A stretch of 64,000 nt of DNA from Pseudarthrobacter sp. ATCC 49987 (GTDB lineage Bacteria; Actinomycetota; Actinomycetes; Actinomycetales; Micrococcaceae): assembly GCF_009928425.1 (NCBI RefSeq), contig NZ_JAABNS010000001.1, positions 2,604,001 through 2,668,000 on the forward strand, given 5' to 3'. Below the pieces are notes generated by a model. The model was not told where the DNA came from and did no database searches. It saw nothing but the letters and a program-made list of their open reading frames with translations. The number at the start of each line of letters is the position of its first letter. Within the stretch, counting starts at the first letter, position 1. A program made the position numbers and the translations under genes. Shown here piece after piece: positions 46,261-54,995 of the stretch.

Positions 46261-46386
46261 GTACTGGCCTCCCCGATCAGCCGGCGGTTTGCCTGCTGAT
46301 GGGATTAACGTACGTCCGGGGCGCGGCGTTTCTGTGCCAATTCGTCGGCGATTCTTGTTGCCATCGTGTGAACAGCTCATGACGCG

Positions 46387-47160
46387 TCAGGAACCGTAAC
46401 GGCGCTGCCTGCCGGCGTAGTCGCGGAGGGCCCGGAGGAAGTCCACTTTCCGGAAGGCGGGCCACAGGGCTTCGCAGAAATAGAACTCGCTGTACGCGCT
46501 TTGCCACATCAGGAAGCCGGAGAGCCGCTGCTCCCCGGAGGTCCTGATCACGAGGTCCGGATCGGGCTGGCCGCGCGTGTAGAGGAATCGTGAGATGTCG
46601 TCGACGCTCAGTTCGTCGGCCAGTTTTCCGATGTCCGCACCGCGCGCGACGGCGTCGTGCAGCAGTTCGCGGACGGCGTCGACGATTTCGCGGCGTCCGC
46701 CGTAGCCGACGGCGACATTGACGTGGAGTTTCTCGCGCGTCGGGGTCCGGGCCGTGAGCCGGTTGAGCCGTGCGGCGAGGTAGTCAGGCAGCAGTTCCGG
46801 GGCGCCCATGGCATGGACCGAGATTTCGGCGTCCTCGTCCAGCCGGTCCAGCGTGTTGGCGATGATCGCCATGAGGAGGTCGAGTTCTTCGCTCGAGCGG
46901 TTCATGTTGTCCGTGGAGAGCATGTAGAGGGTGACCACTTTGACGCCCAGTTCCTGGCACCAGCCAAGGAACTCGTGGATCTTGTCGGCCCCGGCCTGGT
47001 GGCCCTGGCTGGTGGGGGCGTTGAACTGCCGGGCCCAGCGGCGGTTGCCGTCCACCATGACGCCGATATGCCGGGGGATGCGCTCCGGGTCCAGCGAGCG
47101 CTGGAGTTTGCGCTCGTAGAAGCCATAGAGGAACCCGGGCATTTCCATCCGGAGATTCAC
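46387..47160 (-). CDS. isoprenyl transferase (cis-prenyltransferase)
   Basis: 257 aa from the GTG at 47160, which has AAGGAA 5 bp upstream. Family motifs: HIGVMVDGNRRWARQ (catalytic Asp, phosphate binding), GHQAGADKIHEFLGWC, LYMLSTDNMNR, VNVAVGYGGRREI and PDLVIRTSGEQRLSGFLMWQ with YSEFYF. It condenses isopentenyl diphosphate units in cis to make polyprenyl carriers. Context matches Rv1086, which makes short (Z,E)-farnesyl diphosphate; whether this enzyme makes the short or long product is not decided by sequence here. Confidence 0.93.
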   Translation of the reverse strand: MNLRMEMPGFLYGFYERKLQRSLDPERIPRHIGVMVDGNRRWARQFNAPTSQGHQAGADKIHEFLGWCQELGVKVVTLYMLSTDNMNRSSEELDLLMAIIANTLDRLDEDAEISVHAMGAPELLPDYLAARLNRLTARTPTREKLHVNVAVGYGGRREIVDAVRELLHDAVARGADIGKLADELSVDDISRFLYTRGQPDPDLVIRTSGEQRLSGFLMWQSAYSEFYFCEALWPAFRKVDFLRALRDYAGRQRRYGS

Positions 47161-47268
47161 CTGGCTTCCTTGAAGTGCGACTGCTGTGCACATCCTAGGC
47201 TACCCGCCGCAGGGGCCGCCGGGGCGCAGGAACGAGACGACTGTGGCCCCCGGGCGTTATTACTCGCA

Positions 47269-47279
47269 GGTAACTTACC
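47269..47279. promoter_or_regulatory. palindrome upstream of the HlyIII gene
   Basis: GGTAACTTACC, overlapped by TTAC-N6-GTAA (47260-47273), lies where the -35 of the TATTAT promoter would be. It looks like an operator for an unknown regulator. Confidence 0.4.
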
Positions 47280-47290
47280 GGACCGTAGTT

Positions 47291-47296
47291 TATTAT
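47291..47296 (+). promoter_or_regulatory. -10 element of the HlyIII gene (leaderless)
   Basis: TATTAT lies 6 bp before the ATG at 47303; no Shine-Dalgarno sequence. Confidence 0.55.
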
Positions 47297-47302
47297 GGCG
47301 GC

Positions 47303-48025
47303 ATGGACAGCAACACCCCCGAGCCCCGGCCCGAGCATCCCCCGGACCGTGGAACCGGCCCGATAGACGACGCTGCCGTCCGGCTGGCCGAGCTCCTGAT
47401 GATCAAACCCAAGTGGCGCGGATGGATCCACACCGTGACGGCTCCGCTGGCGCTGGCCGCCGGCCTGGTGCTGGTGATTCTGGCGCCGACACCGGACCTG
47501 AAGATCGCCTGCGCCATCTATGCGTTCACCGGGGTGCTGTTGTTCGGCATCAGTGCCATCTACCACCGCGGCAACTGGTCGCCGCGGGTCAAGATCGTGC
47601 TGAAGCGGCTGGACCACACGAACATCATGCTGGTGATCGCCGGCAGCTACACGCCGCTGGCCTGGGCACTCCTGGACCGGCCCAAGGCCGAACTCCTCCT
47701 GTGGGTGATCTGGACCGGCGCCATCCTGGGCGTGCTGTTCCGGCTGCTGTGGACCCATGCCCCGCGCTGGCTCTACGTGCCGATCTACATCGCCCTGGGG
47801 TGCGGCGCGCTGTTCTACCTCCCGGACTTCTTCGCCGCCAATGTTGCCTCCGCCGTGCTGATCTGCGTCGGCGGCGCCCTCTACATCACCGGCGCCATCT
47901 TCTACGCGCTGAAGAAGCCAAACTTCAGCTACGAACACTTCGGTTTCCACGAACTTTTCCACGCCCTTACGGTCTTCGCCTTCGCCGCGCACTACATTGC
48001 GATTGCCATCGCCGTCCTGAGCTGA
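47303..48025 (+). CDS. hemolysin III (HlyIII/YqfA, PAQR-like) family membrane protein
   Basis: 240 aa with seven predicted helices. PAQR hallmarks: KPKWRGWIHTVTAP before helix 1, SAIYHRGNW (Ser and His ligand position), LDHTNIMLVIAGSYTPLAW and the C-terminal GFHELFHALTVFAFAAHYIA with the HxxxH metal ligands. Predicted metal-dependent membrane hydrolase; the hemolysin name is historical. The ATG is fixed by a TATTAT -10. It is divergent from the isoprenyl transferase gene (Rv1085c/Rv1086 pairing). The 164-bp gap after it holds nothing I can name. Confidence 0.92.
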   Translation: MDSNTPEPRPEHPPDRGTGPIDDAAVRLAELLMIKPKWRGWIHTVTAPLALAAGLVLVILAPTPDLKIACAIYAFTGVLLFGISAIYHRGNWSPRVKIVLKRLDHTNIMLVIAGSYTPLAWALLDRPKAELLLWVIWTGAILGVLFRLLWTHAPRWLYVPIYIALGCGALFYLPDFFAANVASAVLICVGGALYITGAIFYALKKPNFSYEHFGFHELFHALTVFAFAAHYIAIAIAVLS

Positions 48026-48189
48026 CGTCCTGCCTCCGCGGACTCACCCCACCTTTGAGAGGAGGACGCCGCGACTCACCGGCTCTTCTGCCCGACACAC
48101 CGGGCTCCGACTTCAAACGTGGGGAATTTCCGGCGTCAGGGCCCGCCGGTCGGGGCCCCGGCGTGCGGGAGCAGGTCCGGGGTGAGGAG

Positions 48190-50436
48190 TCATTCCGCCA
48201 GTGTAGCCAGCCGGTCCCGCACCTCGTCGGCAGAACCCAGCGGAAGCCCGCAGACCATCCCGCGGCACAGATAGACCACAGGCCTTCCGTCGGGCGCTGC
48301 CTCCCGGCCGCGCAACAGGGGCACGGCAGCGTCGTTGTCCTGCCTGGCGTTGTCCGGCCTGGCGTCGTCCTGCAGGGCGACCACCAGCCCGGGGCTGGGC
48401 GAGAGCAGCAGCTCCCGGTGCAGTGCCGCCCGTTCCGGCGTGTCCGGCCCGACGACGGCGGCCTCCACCGGGCCGGCGAGCGCGGCCTGCGCCGTCGCGA
48501 GGAGCCAGCCCGCCGCCCGCGGCGCGCGGGTGGCCAGCGGTGGCAGCAGCGAAAGGATGTTGCCGGCGAGGGCCCGGTATTCAGAGGAGCCTGAAAGTGC
48601 CGCACAGGACAGCAGCGCGCCCGCGAAGGCGGCGGCGCCGCTCGGCGTGGCATTGTCGAAGAGCTCCAGCGACGCGCGTCCGCCGTGGGCGTTGGCGACT
48701 TGTGCAGGCTCCACCGCGGTGTCCTTGAGCGTGCCGTCCGAGGTGAACCGTGCGCAGGCTGCAGCCAGGATGTCCTCGGCCAGCCGGTACCAGCGTGTCC
48801 GGCCGGAGACGGCGTAAAGCGCGATCAGGCCCTCGACGCAGAAGGCGTAGTCCTCCAGGAGCCCGCCGATCCCCCGGGCGGCGCCGCCGTGGGAGATCCG
48901 CATGAGTGTGCCGGGCTGGCCATCGGCACCGGGACGCCAGTGCACCCGTTCCAGGTAGTTGGCAATCCTCCCGGCCGCGGCGGCCAGCCGGGGTTGTCCC
49001 AGCACGGCGCCGGCCTCGGCCAGCGCCGCGACCGCCAGCCCGTTCCAGCCGGCCACCACCTTGTCGTCCCGGGCAGGCTGGGGCCGGCGGGAGCGCCCGG
49101 CGAGCAGCACCGGCCGGACCCGCTGCCACAGTCCCGCTTCGTCGGCGCTGAACGCCTGGCCGGGGTGCAAGGGGGATCCCTCCGGGGTGACGGTGCCGCG
49201 GGGGTGGACGTTCAGGAGGCGGGCGACGGCGGCGCCGTCGGCGGGTCCCAGCACGGAGGCCAGGGCTGCCGGGGTCCACAGGTAGCTGCCCCCCTCGGCG
49301 TGGACACCGTTCACGACAGTATCGGCGTCGAGTGACGAGGCCAGGGCCTCGGGCACCGCTCCGGGGCCCGAACCGGCGTGCCCCAGTCCCAGTGAGGCGA
49401 GGAGCCAGCCGGCGGTGCGGCCAGCGACGTCGGCGGCTTGCGCGGCGGGGTACCCGGGGGTGCCGCCCAGCCGGACCCAATGGACGTAGACGCGCAGCAG
49501 CTGGGCGTTGTCGTAGAGCATTTTCTCGAAGTGCGGCACGGACCAGTCGCGGGTCACGGAATAGCGGGCGAAGCCGCCGGCGAGCTGGTCGAACAGGGCC
49601 GAGCGGGACATCGCGGCGAGGGTCCGGCCCGCCAGGTCCCGGGCCATGGCTGGGGTCTCTGCCTCCCCGGCCAGCGAGGGCCCGGCCTGCCGGGAAACAG
49701 CCCGGACGGGAACGGCGGCGTGACGGATCAGGAATTCCAGCACGGCCGACGGCGGGAACTTCGGCGCGGTGCCGAAGCCTCCGTATACGGGGTCTTCGTC
49801 GCCGGCCAGCGCCCGCACGGCATCCCCGGGCAGGGACGGGTCGAGCGCCTCCGGCACACCGTCCAGCCGCACGGCGGCGCGCGGTTGCGAAGCGGCGAGG
49901 CCGCGGGCCAGGGCGTCGGCGTTCTGTTCCACGGTGTCGCGGCGCTCCCGCCACGCATCGGCCACGGCTTCCAGTACCTGGTGGAAGGAGGGCCGGCCCG
50001 GCTGCGGCCGGGGCGGGTAGTAGGTGCCGGCGTGGAAGGCCCGGCCATCGGGCAGCAGAAAGACGGACATCGGCCAGCCGCCTTCACCGCTGATGGCCTG
50101 GGTCGCGGCCATGTAGACGGCGTCGACGTCGGGACGCTCCTCGCGGTCCACCTTCACGGCCACGAAGTTGGCGTTCAGGAAGTCCGCGGTGTCCGGGTCT
50201 TCAAAGGATTCCCGGGCCATGACGTGGCACCAGTGGCAGGCCGCGTAGCCGACCGAAAGGAAGACGGGCACATCGCGGGCCGCGGCGAAAGCGAACGCCG
50301 CGTCGCCGAAGGGCCGCCAGTGCACGGGGTTCCCGGCGTGCTGCCGGAGGTAGGCAGAGGGCTCTCCACCCAGGGCATTGGCGGCCTCGGGGAAGGGCGG
50401 GGGTGTGCCGCGGTCAGCGGTTTCCGGGTCCTGCAT
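48190..50436 (-). CDS. thioredoxin-domain protein (YyaL/DUF255, spermatogenesis-associated-20 type)
   Basis: 748 aa. An N-terminal thioredoxin-like domain: YLRQHAGNPVHWRPFGDAAF, SVGYAACHWCHVMARESFED with the CHWC active site, FVAVKVDREERPDVDAVYM and GGWPMSVFLLPDGRAF (in part). A long alpha/alpha-toroid region similar to glycoside hydrolases follows (for example WNGLAVAALAEAG). The role is unknown; the CxxC suggests a redox function. Start ATG 50436 overlaps the small membrane protein gene by 23 bp. The neighbourhood with mca parallels Rv1082-Rv1084. Confidence 0.92.
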   Translation of the reverse strand: MQDPETADRGTPPPFPEAANALGGEPSAYLRQHAGNPVHWRPFGDAAFAFAAARDVPVFLSVGYAACHWCHVMARESFEDPDTADFLNANFVAVKVDREERPDVDAVYMAATQAISGEGGWPMSVFLLPDGRAFHAGTYYPPRPQPGRPSFHQVLEAVADAWRERRDTVEQNADALARGLAASQPRAAVRLDGVPEALDPSLPGDAVRALAGDEDPVYGGFGTAPKFPPSAVLEFLIRHAAVPVRAVSRQAGPSLAGEAETPAMARDLAGRTLAAMSRSALFDQLAGGFARYSVTRDWSVPHFEKMLYDNAQLLRVYVHWVRLGGTPGYPAAQAADVAGRTAGWLLASLGLGHAGSGPGAVPEALASSLDADTVVNGVHAEGGSYLWTPAALASVLGPADGAAVARLLNVHPRGTVTPEGSPLHPGQAFSADEAGLWQRVRPVLLAGRSRRPQPARDDKVVAGWNGLAVAALAEAGAVLGQPRLAAAAGRIANYLERVHWRPGADGQPGTLMRISHGGAARGIGGLLEDYAFCVEGLIALYAVSGRTRWYRLAEDILAAACARFTSDGTLKDTAVEPAQVANAHGGRASLELFDNATPSGAAAFAGALLSCAALSGSSEYRALAGNILSLLPPLATRAPRAAGWLLATAQAALAGPVEAAVVGPDTPERAALHRELLLSPSPGLVVALQDDARPDNARQDNDAAVPLLRGREAAPDGRPVVYLCRGMVCGLPLGSADEVRDRLATLAE

Positions 50437-50746
50437 CACCGTCGGCGTCCGGACGGGCGCCGGGCTGGCCGGCCGGATCCTGGGTCCCTGTGGCCTGCGC
50501 AGCGCCCTCGTTGACGGAAGCCCCGGCGGCGGCCGCGCGTTCCTCCTCCACCTGGGCCCGGTAGCGGACGCGGCGGATGCGGCGGACCATGTCGACAATG
50601 AGCAGCGCCGTCAGCACCACGATGAAGGCGGTCAGGAGGAAGCCCAGCAGGCCGGGCGTCACCTGGTCCTGGGACAATCCCTCGCGGAGCGACGGCGAGG
50701 GAGCGGGCGCCGGGGTGGTTGCCAGGGCGGTGAGCAAGGATTGCAC
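50414..50746 (-). CDS. small single-helix membrane protein
   Basis: 110 aa, GTG start with AGAAGG upstream. One membrane helix (LLGFLLTAFIVVLTALLIVDMV) follows a short outside segment; a basic stop-transfer RRIRRVRYRAQVEEER and a disordered tail follow. It resembles the Rv1083-type protein between mca and the thioredoxin-domain gene in mycobacteria. It overlaps the start of the downstream gene, so translation is coupled. Function unknown. Confidence 0.82.
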   Translation of the reverse strand: MQSLLTALATTPAPAPSPSLREGLSQDQVTPGLLGFLLTAFIVVLTALLIVDMVRRIRRVRYRAQVEEERAAAAGASVNEGAAQATGTQDPAGQPGARPDADGDAGPGNR

Positions 50747-50853
50747 GGTGAGGACCTTCTATGGGGGCTAAATGGCGGCCCGACGGGGCTGGCTGCGGAG
50801 TTGGAACTGTTTCCACGACGTCTTCTACGCGTCATAGAACTGGCCTGTTGGGT

Positions 50854-51759
50854 CTATCTTAGCCCGGCGAAGAAGTCCTTTTCAGGCAGGTCGGCGGGGA
50901 CCCTGGACTGGATCAGCGAGTAGTCCTCCCACGGCCAGACTCGGCGCTGCATCGCAGGCGAGACGGCGAAGAAGAAGCCCTCCGGGTCCACCTGGGTGCG
51001 GTGTGCACGGAGTGCGTCATCGCGGGCTTCGAAGAAATCCCCGCACTCGATCTGGGTGGTGGTGGCGTGGGTCGACGCCGGCGGGGTGTGGCCTTCCGCG
51101 TCGGCTTCGAGCCAGGCGGCGATCCGCTCGGCGTAGGGCGACTGGAGCCCGGATTCCTCCAGCGCAAAATGCAGGGCCCGGAACCGTTCGGGGCTGAAGG
51201 CCCGGTCGTAGTAGAGCTTGCTCGGCGCCCAGGCCTCGCCGGTTCCCGGGTAGCGGGCGGGGTCCCCCGCGGCTTCGAAAGCCTCGACGGCGACGCGGTG
51301 CGCCATGATGTGGTCCGGGTGCGGGTAGCCGCCGTTCTCGTCGTAACTCAGGATGACCTGCGGTTTGAAGCTGCGGACCAGCCGGACCAACGGCGCGGCC
51401 GCCCGTTCCAGCGGCAGTGTCGCGAAGGAGCCGGCCGGCAGCGGCGGCAGCGGGTCGCCCTCGGGCAGCCCCGAATCCACGAAGCCCAGCCAGCGCTGGC
51501 GGACGCCCAGTACCGCGGCGGCGTGCTCCATCTCGAGCCTGCGCGCTCCAGCCATGTCGCGTTTGGGGTGCGGCACGCCTTCCATCGCCGGGTTCTGGAT
51601 GTCGCCGCGCGAGCCGTCCGTGCACGTGGCCACCAGGACGTCGACGCCTGATGCGGCGTACATGGCCATCGTGGCGGCGCCCTTGCTGGATTCGTCGTCG
51701 GGATGAGCATGGACAGCCAACATCCGAAGCGGCGCTGACGGGCTGGTGGACGCTGTCAT
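50854..51759 (-). CDS. mca: mycothiol S-conjugate amidase
   Basis: 301 aa LmbE-like zinc amidase. It cleaves mycothiol S-conjugates to a mercapturic acid and GlcN-Ins, removing toxic electrophiles. Motifs: VHAHPDDESSKGAATMA (zinc ligands HxxDD), ATCTDGSRGDIQNP, YDENGGYPHPDHIMAH with the third ligand His. Length and GYPHPDH match Mca better than MshB. GAGGAG precedes the ATG. It is divergent from the DUF4307 gene as in M. tuberculosis (Rv1081c/mca) and shows that the organism makes mycothiol. Confidence 0.94.
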   Translation of the reverse strand: MTASTSPSAPLRMLAVHAHPDDESSKGAATMAMYAASGVDVLVATCTDGSRGDIQNPAMEGVPHPKRDMAGARRLEMEHAAAVLGVRQRWLGFVDSGLPEGDPLPPLPAGSFATLPLERAAAPLVRLVRSFKPQVILSYDENGGYPHPDHIMAHRVAVEAFEAAGDPARYPGTGEAWAPSKLYYDRAFSPERFRALHFALEESGLQSPYAERIAAWLEADAEGHTPPASTHATTTQIECGDFFEARDDALRAHRTQVDPEGFFFAVSPAMQRRVWPWEDYSLIQSRVPADLPEKDFFAGLR

Positions 51760-51868
51760 CGTGGGACGGCTCCTCTTTCATCTACAGGTTTCATCTACAG
51801 GTACAGAACTCTTGGCGGGCGCCGCCGGCCGGATCGGCGGAGCGGCGAATACCCGTCCCGATCCACAC

Positions 51869-51874
51869 TAAACT
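51869..51874 (+). promoter_or_regulatory. -10 element of the DUF4307 gene (leaderless)
   Basis: TAAACT, 6 bp, then GTG 51881; no Shine-Dalgarno sequence. Confidence 0.5.
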
Positions 51875-51880
51875 GGACTA

Positions 51881-52339
51881 GTGACTTCCAAGGATCAGCC
51901 TGCCGCGCCCGCATCGGCATCTCCCAGCCTAGCCAATCGTTACGGCGGTCAAAAGCGGACGCTGAGCCGCAAAGCCAAACGCACCGCACTGGTCGTTGCC
52001 CTTGCTGCCGGGATGGGCTTTATGGCTTGGATTTCAACGTCCAACGCGACGGAAAGCGTTACGTTCAAGGACATCGGCTACAGCACGCCGGACGCCACCC
52101 TGGCCGAGGTGGATTTCCAGGTCACCAAGGAGCCGGCCACTGCCGCCAAATGTTCCGTCAAGGCGCTGGATTCCAAGTTCGCCGTCGTCGGCTGGAAAGT
52201 CGTGGACATCACCCCCAACGCCGCCGACGCCGGCCCCGACGGCGGACGCACCATCGCACACCGGGCGACGGTGCGCACCGAGTCCCAGGCCGTGTCCGGC
52301 ATCGTAGACAGTTGCTGGATCCCCGACGCCGGCAAGTAG
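51881..52339 (+). CDS. DUF4307 family membrane-anchored protein
   Basis: 152 aa. A short basic cytoplasmic part (RYGGQKRTLSRKAKRTALVV) and one helix (LVVALAAGMGFMAWIS) are followed by an outside domain with FKDIGYSTPDATLAEVDFQV and two cysteines (AAKCSVKAL and DSCWIPDAGK) that may form a disulfide. Function unknown; consistently located between mca and greA in actinobacteria (Rv1081c). GTG start set by a TAAACT -10 six bases upstream. Confidence 0.9.
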   Translation: MTSKDQPAAPASASPSLANRYGGQKRTLSRKAKRTALVVALAAGMGFMAWISTSNATESVTFKDIGYSTPDATLAEVDFQVTKEPATAAKCSVKALDSKFAVVGWKVVDITPNAADAGPDGGRTIAHRATVRTESQAVSGIVDSCWIPDAGK

Positions 52340-52400
52340 CCCGGCGCCGCGCAGCCGGCCGGGGTGCGGGAACACGGTGTGATCCACGCCGCAGCCATCT

Positions 52401-52428
52401 TTGGTTTATCCACAGGATTGACTACAAT
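52401..52428 (+). promoter_or_regulatory. predicted greA promoter
   Basis: TTGGTT (52401-52406), 16 bp, TACAAT (52423-52428), about 96 bp upstream of the greA start. The 184-bp gap between DUF4307 and greA otherwise shows nothing. Confidence 0.5.
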
Positions 52429-52523
52429 GGACCAATACCTTTCCCCCGCTGAGCTGGTTACTGAGTCCCAAAAGTGGCCACCGTGGCGGGGTCTTTGCTT
52501 GTTTGACCATAAAGGAGAAGTCC

Positions 52524-53018
52524 GTGTCTACCACCAACAGCGCAACTGCAGCTTGGCTTACCCAGGAAGCTTTTGACCGCCTGAAGGCAGAGCTGGACCA
52601 CCTCTCCGGCCCCGGCCGGGCGGAAATCGTCCAGAAAATCGAAGCCGCGCGCCAGGAAGGCGACCTCAAGGAAAACGGCGGCTACCACGCGGCCAAAGAG
52701 GAGCAGGGCAAGATCGAAGCCCGCATCCGCCAGCTGACCGCGCTGCTCCGGGACGCCCACGTGGGCGAATCCCCGGCGGACGACGGCATCGTCGAGCCCG
52801 GCATGATCGTCGTTGCCAAAATCGCCGGTGACGAGGAATCCTTCCTGCTCGGCTCACGCGAAATCGCGGGCGACTCGGACCTGGATGTCTTCAGCGAGAA
52901 GTCCCCCCTGGGCGCGGCCATCGTCGGCCACAAGGAGGGCGACAAGCTCAGCTACACCGCTCCGAACGGCAAGGTCATCACAGTGGAGATCATCTCCGCC
53001 AAGCCGTACGCCGGCTAA
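52524..53018 (+). CDS. greA: transcription elongation factor GreA
   Basis: 164 aa. GreA enters the RNA polymerase secondary channel and stimulates cleavage of backtracked RNA. The N-terminal coiled coil carries LTQEAFDRLKAELDHL, and the acidic tip EARQEGDLKENGGYHAAKEEQG-like segment (here ARQEGDLKENGGYHAAK) with the catalytic acidic residues. The C-terminal FKBP-like domain ends PNGKVITVEIISAKPY. The GTG at 52524 has AAAGGAG 8 bp upstream. A hairpin follows the stop. Confidence 0.96.
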   Translation: MSTTNSATAAWLTQEAFDRLKAELDHLSGPGRAEIVQKIEAARQEGDLKENGGYHAAKEEQGKIEARIRQLTALLRDAHVGESPADDGIVEPGMIVVAKIAGDEESFLLGSREIAGDSDLDVFSEKSPLGAAIVGHKEGDKLSYTAPNGKVITVEIISAKPYAG

Positions 53019-53056
53019 CACAGGACTTCGGCGCAGCCAGCCGCAACGGTCCCACC

Positions 53057-53086
53057 AGAAAGTCCCTGCCACGGCGGGGACTTTCT
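53057..53086. terminator. bidirectional terminator greA / rhomboid
   Basis: AGAAAGTCCC (53057-53066) and GGGACTTTCT (53077-53086) form a perfect 10-bp stem between the convergent genes; the T-rich arm gives a T-run for the greA side and the A-rich arm for the other strand. Confidence 0.8.
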
Positions 53087-53102
53087 GCGTTCCGGGCGCC
53101 GG

Positions 53103-53729
53103 TTACGGCCTGCTGGGCTGGGTCCCCACCCGGGGCGCGCTCAGGAGCAGGGCGGCGAGCACTCCACCGATGGCGCCGCCGAGGTGCGCCTGCCACGACA
53201 CGAAGCCCACCACAGTGGGCAGGACGCCGAACAAAATCCCGCCGTAGCTCAGGAACAACACCACGGAGAGCAGGATCTGCCACCAGTTGCGGTTGAAGAA
53301 GCCCCGCACCAGCAGGAACGCGAAGAGCCCGAAGACCAGTCCGGACGCCCCGACGGTGATGTTGAAGCCGCCGATCAGCCACACCACCACCCCCGAGGCC
53401 AGCCAGCTCAGGGCCAGGGTGGTGAAGAACACCCGCGGGCCGGACAGCAGCACCAGGAAACCGAAGATGATCAACGGAAGCGTGTTGGAGAACAAGTGCG
53501 CCAGGTTGGCGTGCAGCAGCGGGAACGTCAGAATATCCAGGACCCCGTCGAGGCTGCGGGGGCGCAGGCCGAACATGCCGTTGAGCGAATGCAGCATGAG
53601 GGCGTTGATGATCTCGATGACGTACAGCACCAGCACGAACGACCCCACCACCAGCAGTCCCGTGCGGGCGCGCCCCGCCGCGGTCTCGCCGGCTCGTGGC
53701 CTGCCGTTCCGGGTGGAGTCCAGCATCAT
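53103..53729 (-). CDS. rhomboid family intramembrane serine protease
   Basis: 208 aa with six predicted helices. Catalytic dyad and motifs: FPLLHANLAHLFSNTLPL (conserved HxxxxHxxxN), VGASGLVFG with the GxSG nucleophile Ser, and WQAHLGGAIGG with the catalytic His. It cleaves membrane proteins within the bilayer; the substrate is unknown. It lies 6 bp after ilvA on the same strand and is probably co-transcribed. Confidence 0.92.
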   Translation of the reverse strand: MMLDSTRNGRPRAGETAAGRARTGLLVVGSFVLVLYVIEIINALMLHSLNGMFGLRPRSLDGVLDILTFPLLHANLAHLFSNTLPLIIFGFLVLLSGPRVFFTTLALSWLASGVVVWLIGGFNITVGASGLVFGLFAFLLVRGFFNRNWWQILLSVVLFLSYGGILFGVLPTVVGFVSWQAHLGGAIGGVLAALLLSAPRVGTQPSRP

Positions 53730-53735
53730 GGTCCC

Positions 53736-54974
53736 CTAGTGCACCACGATCGGCTGGAAGCCTTCGGCCCGGAGCGCCGCGAGGACCTGCTCGCAGTGCT
53801 CGTGGCCTTTGGTCTCCAGGTTCACGGTGATGGACACGTCGCCCATGCTGATCGAGCCGCCCACCCGGGTGTGGTCCAGTCCCGTCACGTTGGCGTCGTT
53901 CTCTGCGATGATCCGGGCGATGGTGGCCAGCGAGCCGGGCCGGTCGTCCAGCATCATGCGAACGGTCATATACCGGCCCGCGGCGGAGAGGCCTCGCTGG
54001 ATGACCTTGAGCATCAGCATCGGGTCGATGTTGCCGCCGGACAGGACCACGGCGACAGTGCCCGGGTTCTCGATCTTGCCCTCCATCAGGGCTGCGACGC
54101 CCACTGCGCCGGCGGGCTCGACGACCATCTTGGCGCGCTCCAGCAGGAAGATGAGCGCCCGGGCCAGGGCGTCCTCGCTGACGGTGACGACGTCGTCGAC
54201 GAGTTCCCGGATGATGCTGAACGGCAACTGGCCGGGCCGGCCGACGGCGATGCCGTCGGCCATCGTGGAGACGCGCTTGAGCGGCACGAGGGCGTCCGCG
54301 GCGAGCGACGGCGGGTAGGCGGCCGCGTTTTCGGCCTGGACGCCGATGATCCGGATCTCCCGGCCCAGTTCCTTGGCCCTGGCTTTCACGGCCACGGCGA
54401 CTCCGGCCAGGAGCCCGCCGCCGCCGACGCCCATCAGGATGGTGTCGACGTACGGGACCTGTTCCAGGATTTCCAGCCCGACGGTGCCCTGGCCTGCGAC
54501 GACGTCGACGTCGTCAAAGGGGTGGACGAAGACGGCGCCGGTCTCGTCGGCGTAGCGCTTCGCTTCAGCGAGGGCCTCGTCGACGTTGTGGCCGTGCAGG
54601 ACCACCTCGGCCCCGTGGCTGCGGGTCGCGGCGAGTTTGGGCAGGGCGACGCCCAGCGGCATGTAGATGCGGGCTTTGATGCCCAGGCTCTTGGCCGCGA
54701 CGGCCACCCCCTGGGCATGGTTGCCGGCCGAGGCCGCCACAACGCCGCGCCTTTTTTCCTCGGCGCTGAGCTTGGCCATCCGGACGTAGGCGCCACGGAC
54801 CTTGAAGGAACCGGCCCGCTGCAGGTTCTCGCATTTGAGGAAGACCTCACCGCCGACCATGGCGCCCAGGGCACGCGAGGATTCAACCGGGGTCCGCGTA
54901 ATAATCCCGTCGAGCAGCTTCTGCGCCTCCAGGACATCGTCCAGCGTGACGGGCAGGCTCTCAAGGGTGTTCAC
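53736..54974 (-). CDS. ilvA: threonine ammonia-lyase with ACT domain
   Basis: 412 aa PLP enzyme converting threonine to 2-oxobutanoate and ammonia. PLP-binding Lys is in GSFKVRGAY (KCENLQRAGSFKVRGA); the glycine loop MGVGGGGLLAGVA and SGGNIDP follow. The C-terminal ~75 residues form a single ACT domain (VRMMLDDRPGSLATIARII), as in the actinobacterial/catabolic 400-aa form rather than the 510-aa biosynthetic form. AAGGAG precedes the GTG. The rhomboid gene follows within 6 bp and an AI-2E transporter gene lies 21 bp upstream. Confidence 0.94.
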   Translation of the reverse strand: MNTLESLPVTLDDVLEAQKLLDGIITRTPVESSRALGAMVGGEVFLKCENLQRAGSFKVRGAYVRMAKLSAEEKRRGVVAASAGNHAQGVAVAAKSLGIKARIYMPLGVALPKLAATRSHGAEVVLHGHNVDEALAEAKRYADETGAVFVHPFDDVDVVAGQGTVGLEILEQVPYVDTILMGVGGGGLLAGVAVAVKARAKELGREIRIIGVQAENAAAYPPSLAADALVPLKRVSTMADGIAVGRPGQLPFSIIRELVDDVVTVSEDALARALIFLLERAKMVVEPAGAVGVAALMEGKIENPGTVAVVLSGGNIDPMLMLKVIQRGLSAAGRYMTVRMMLDDRPGSLATIARIIAENDANVTGLDHTRVGGSISMGDVSITVNLETKGHEHCEQVLAALRAEGFQPIVVH

Positions 54975-54995
54975 GAACTAGTCTCCTTCTACGGC

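Noticed and set aside
46261..46386. c-di-AMP (ydaO-type) riboswitch before phoH
   Set aside because: A stem and an unusual leader exist, but the conserved riboswitch motifs are not seen.
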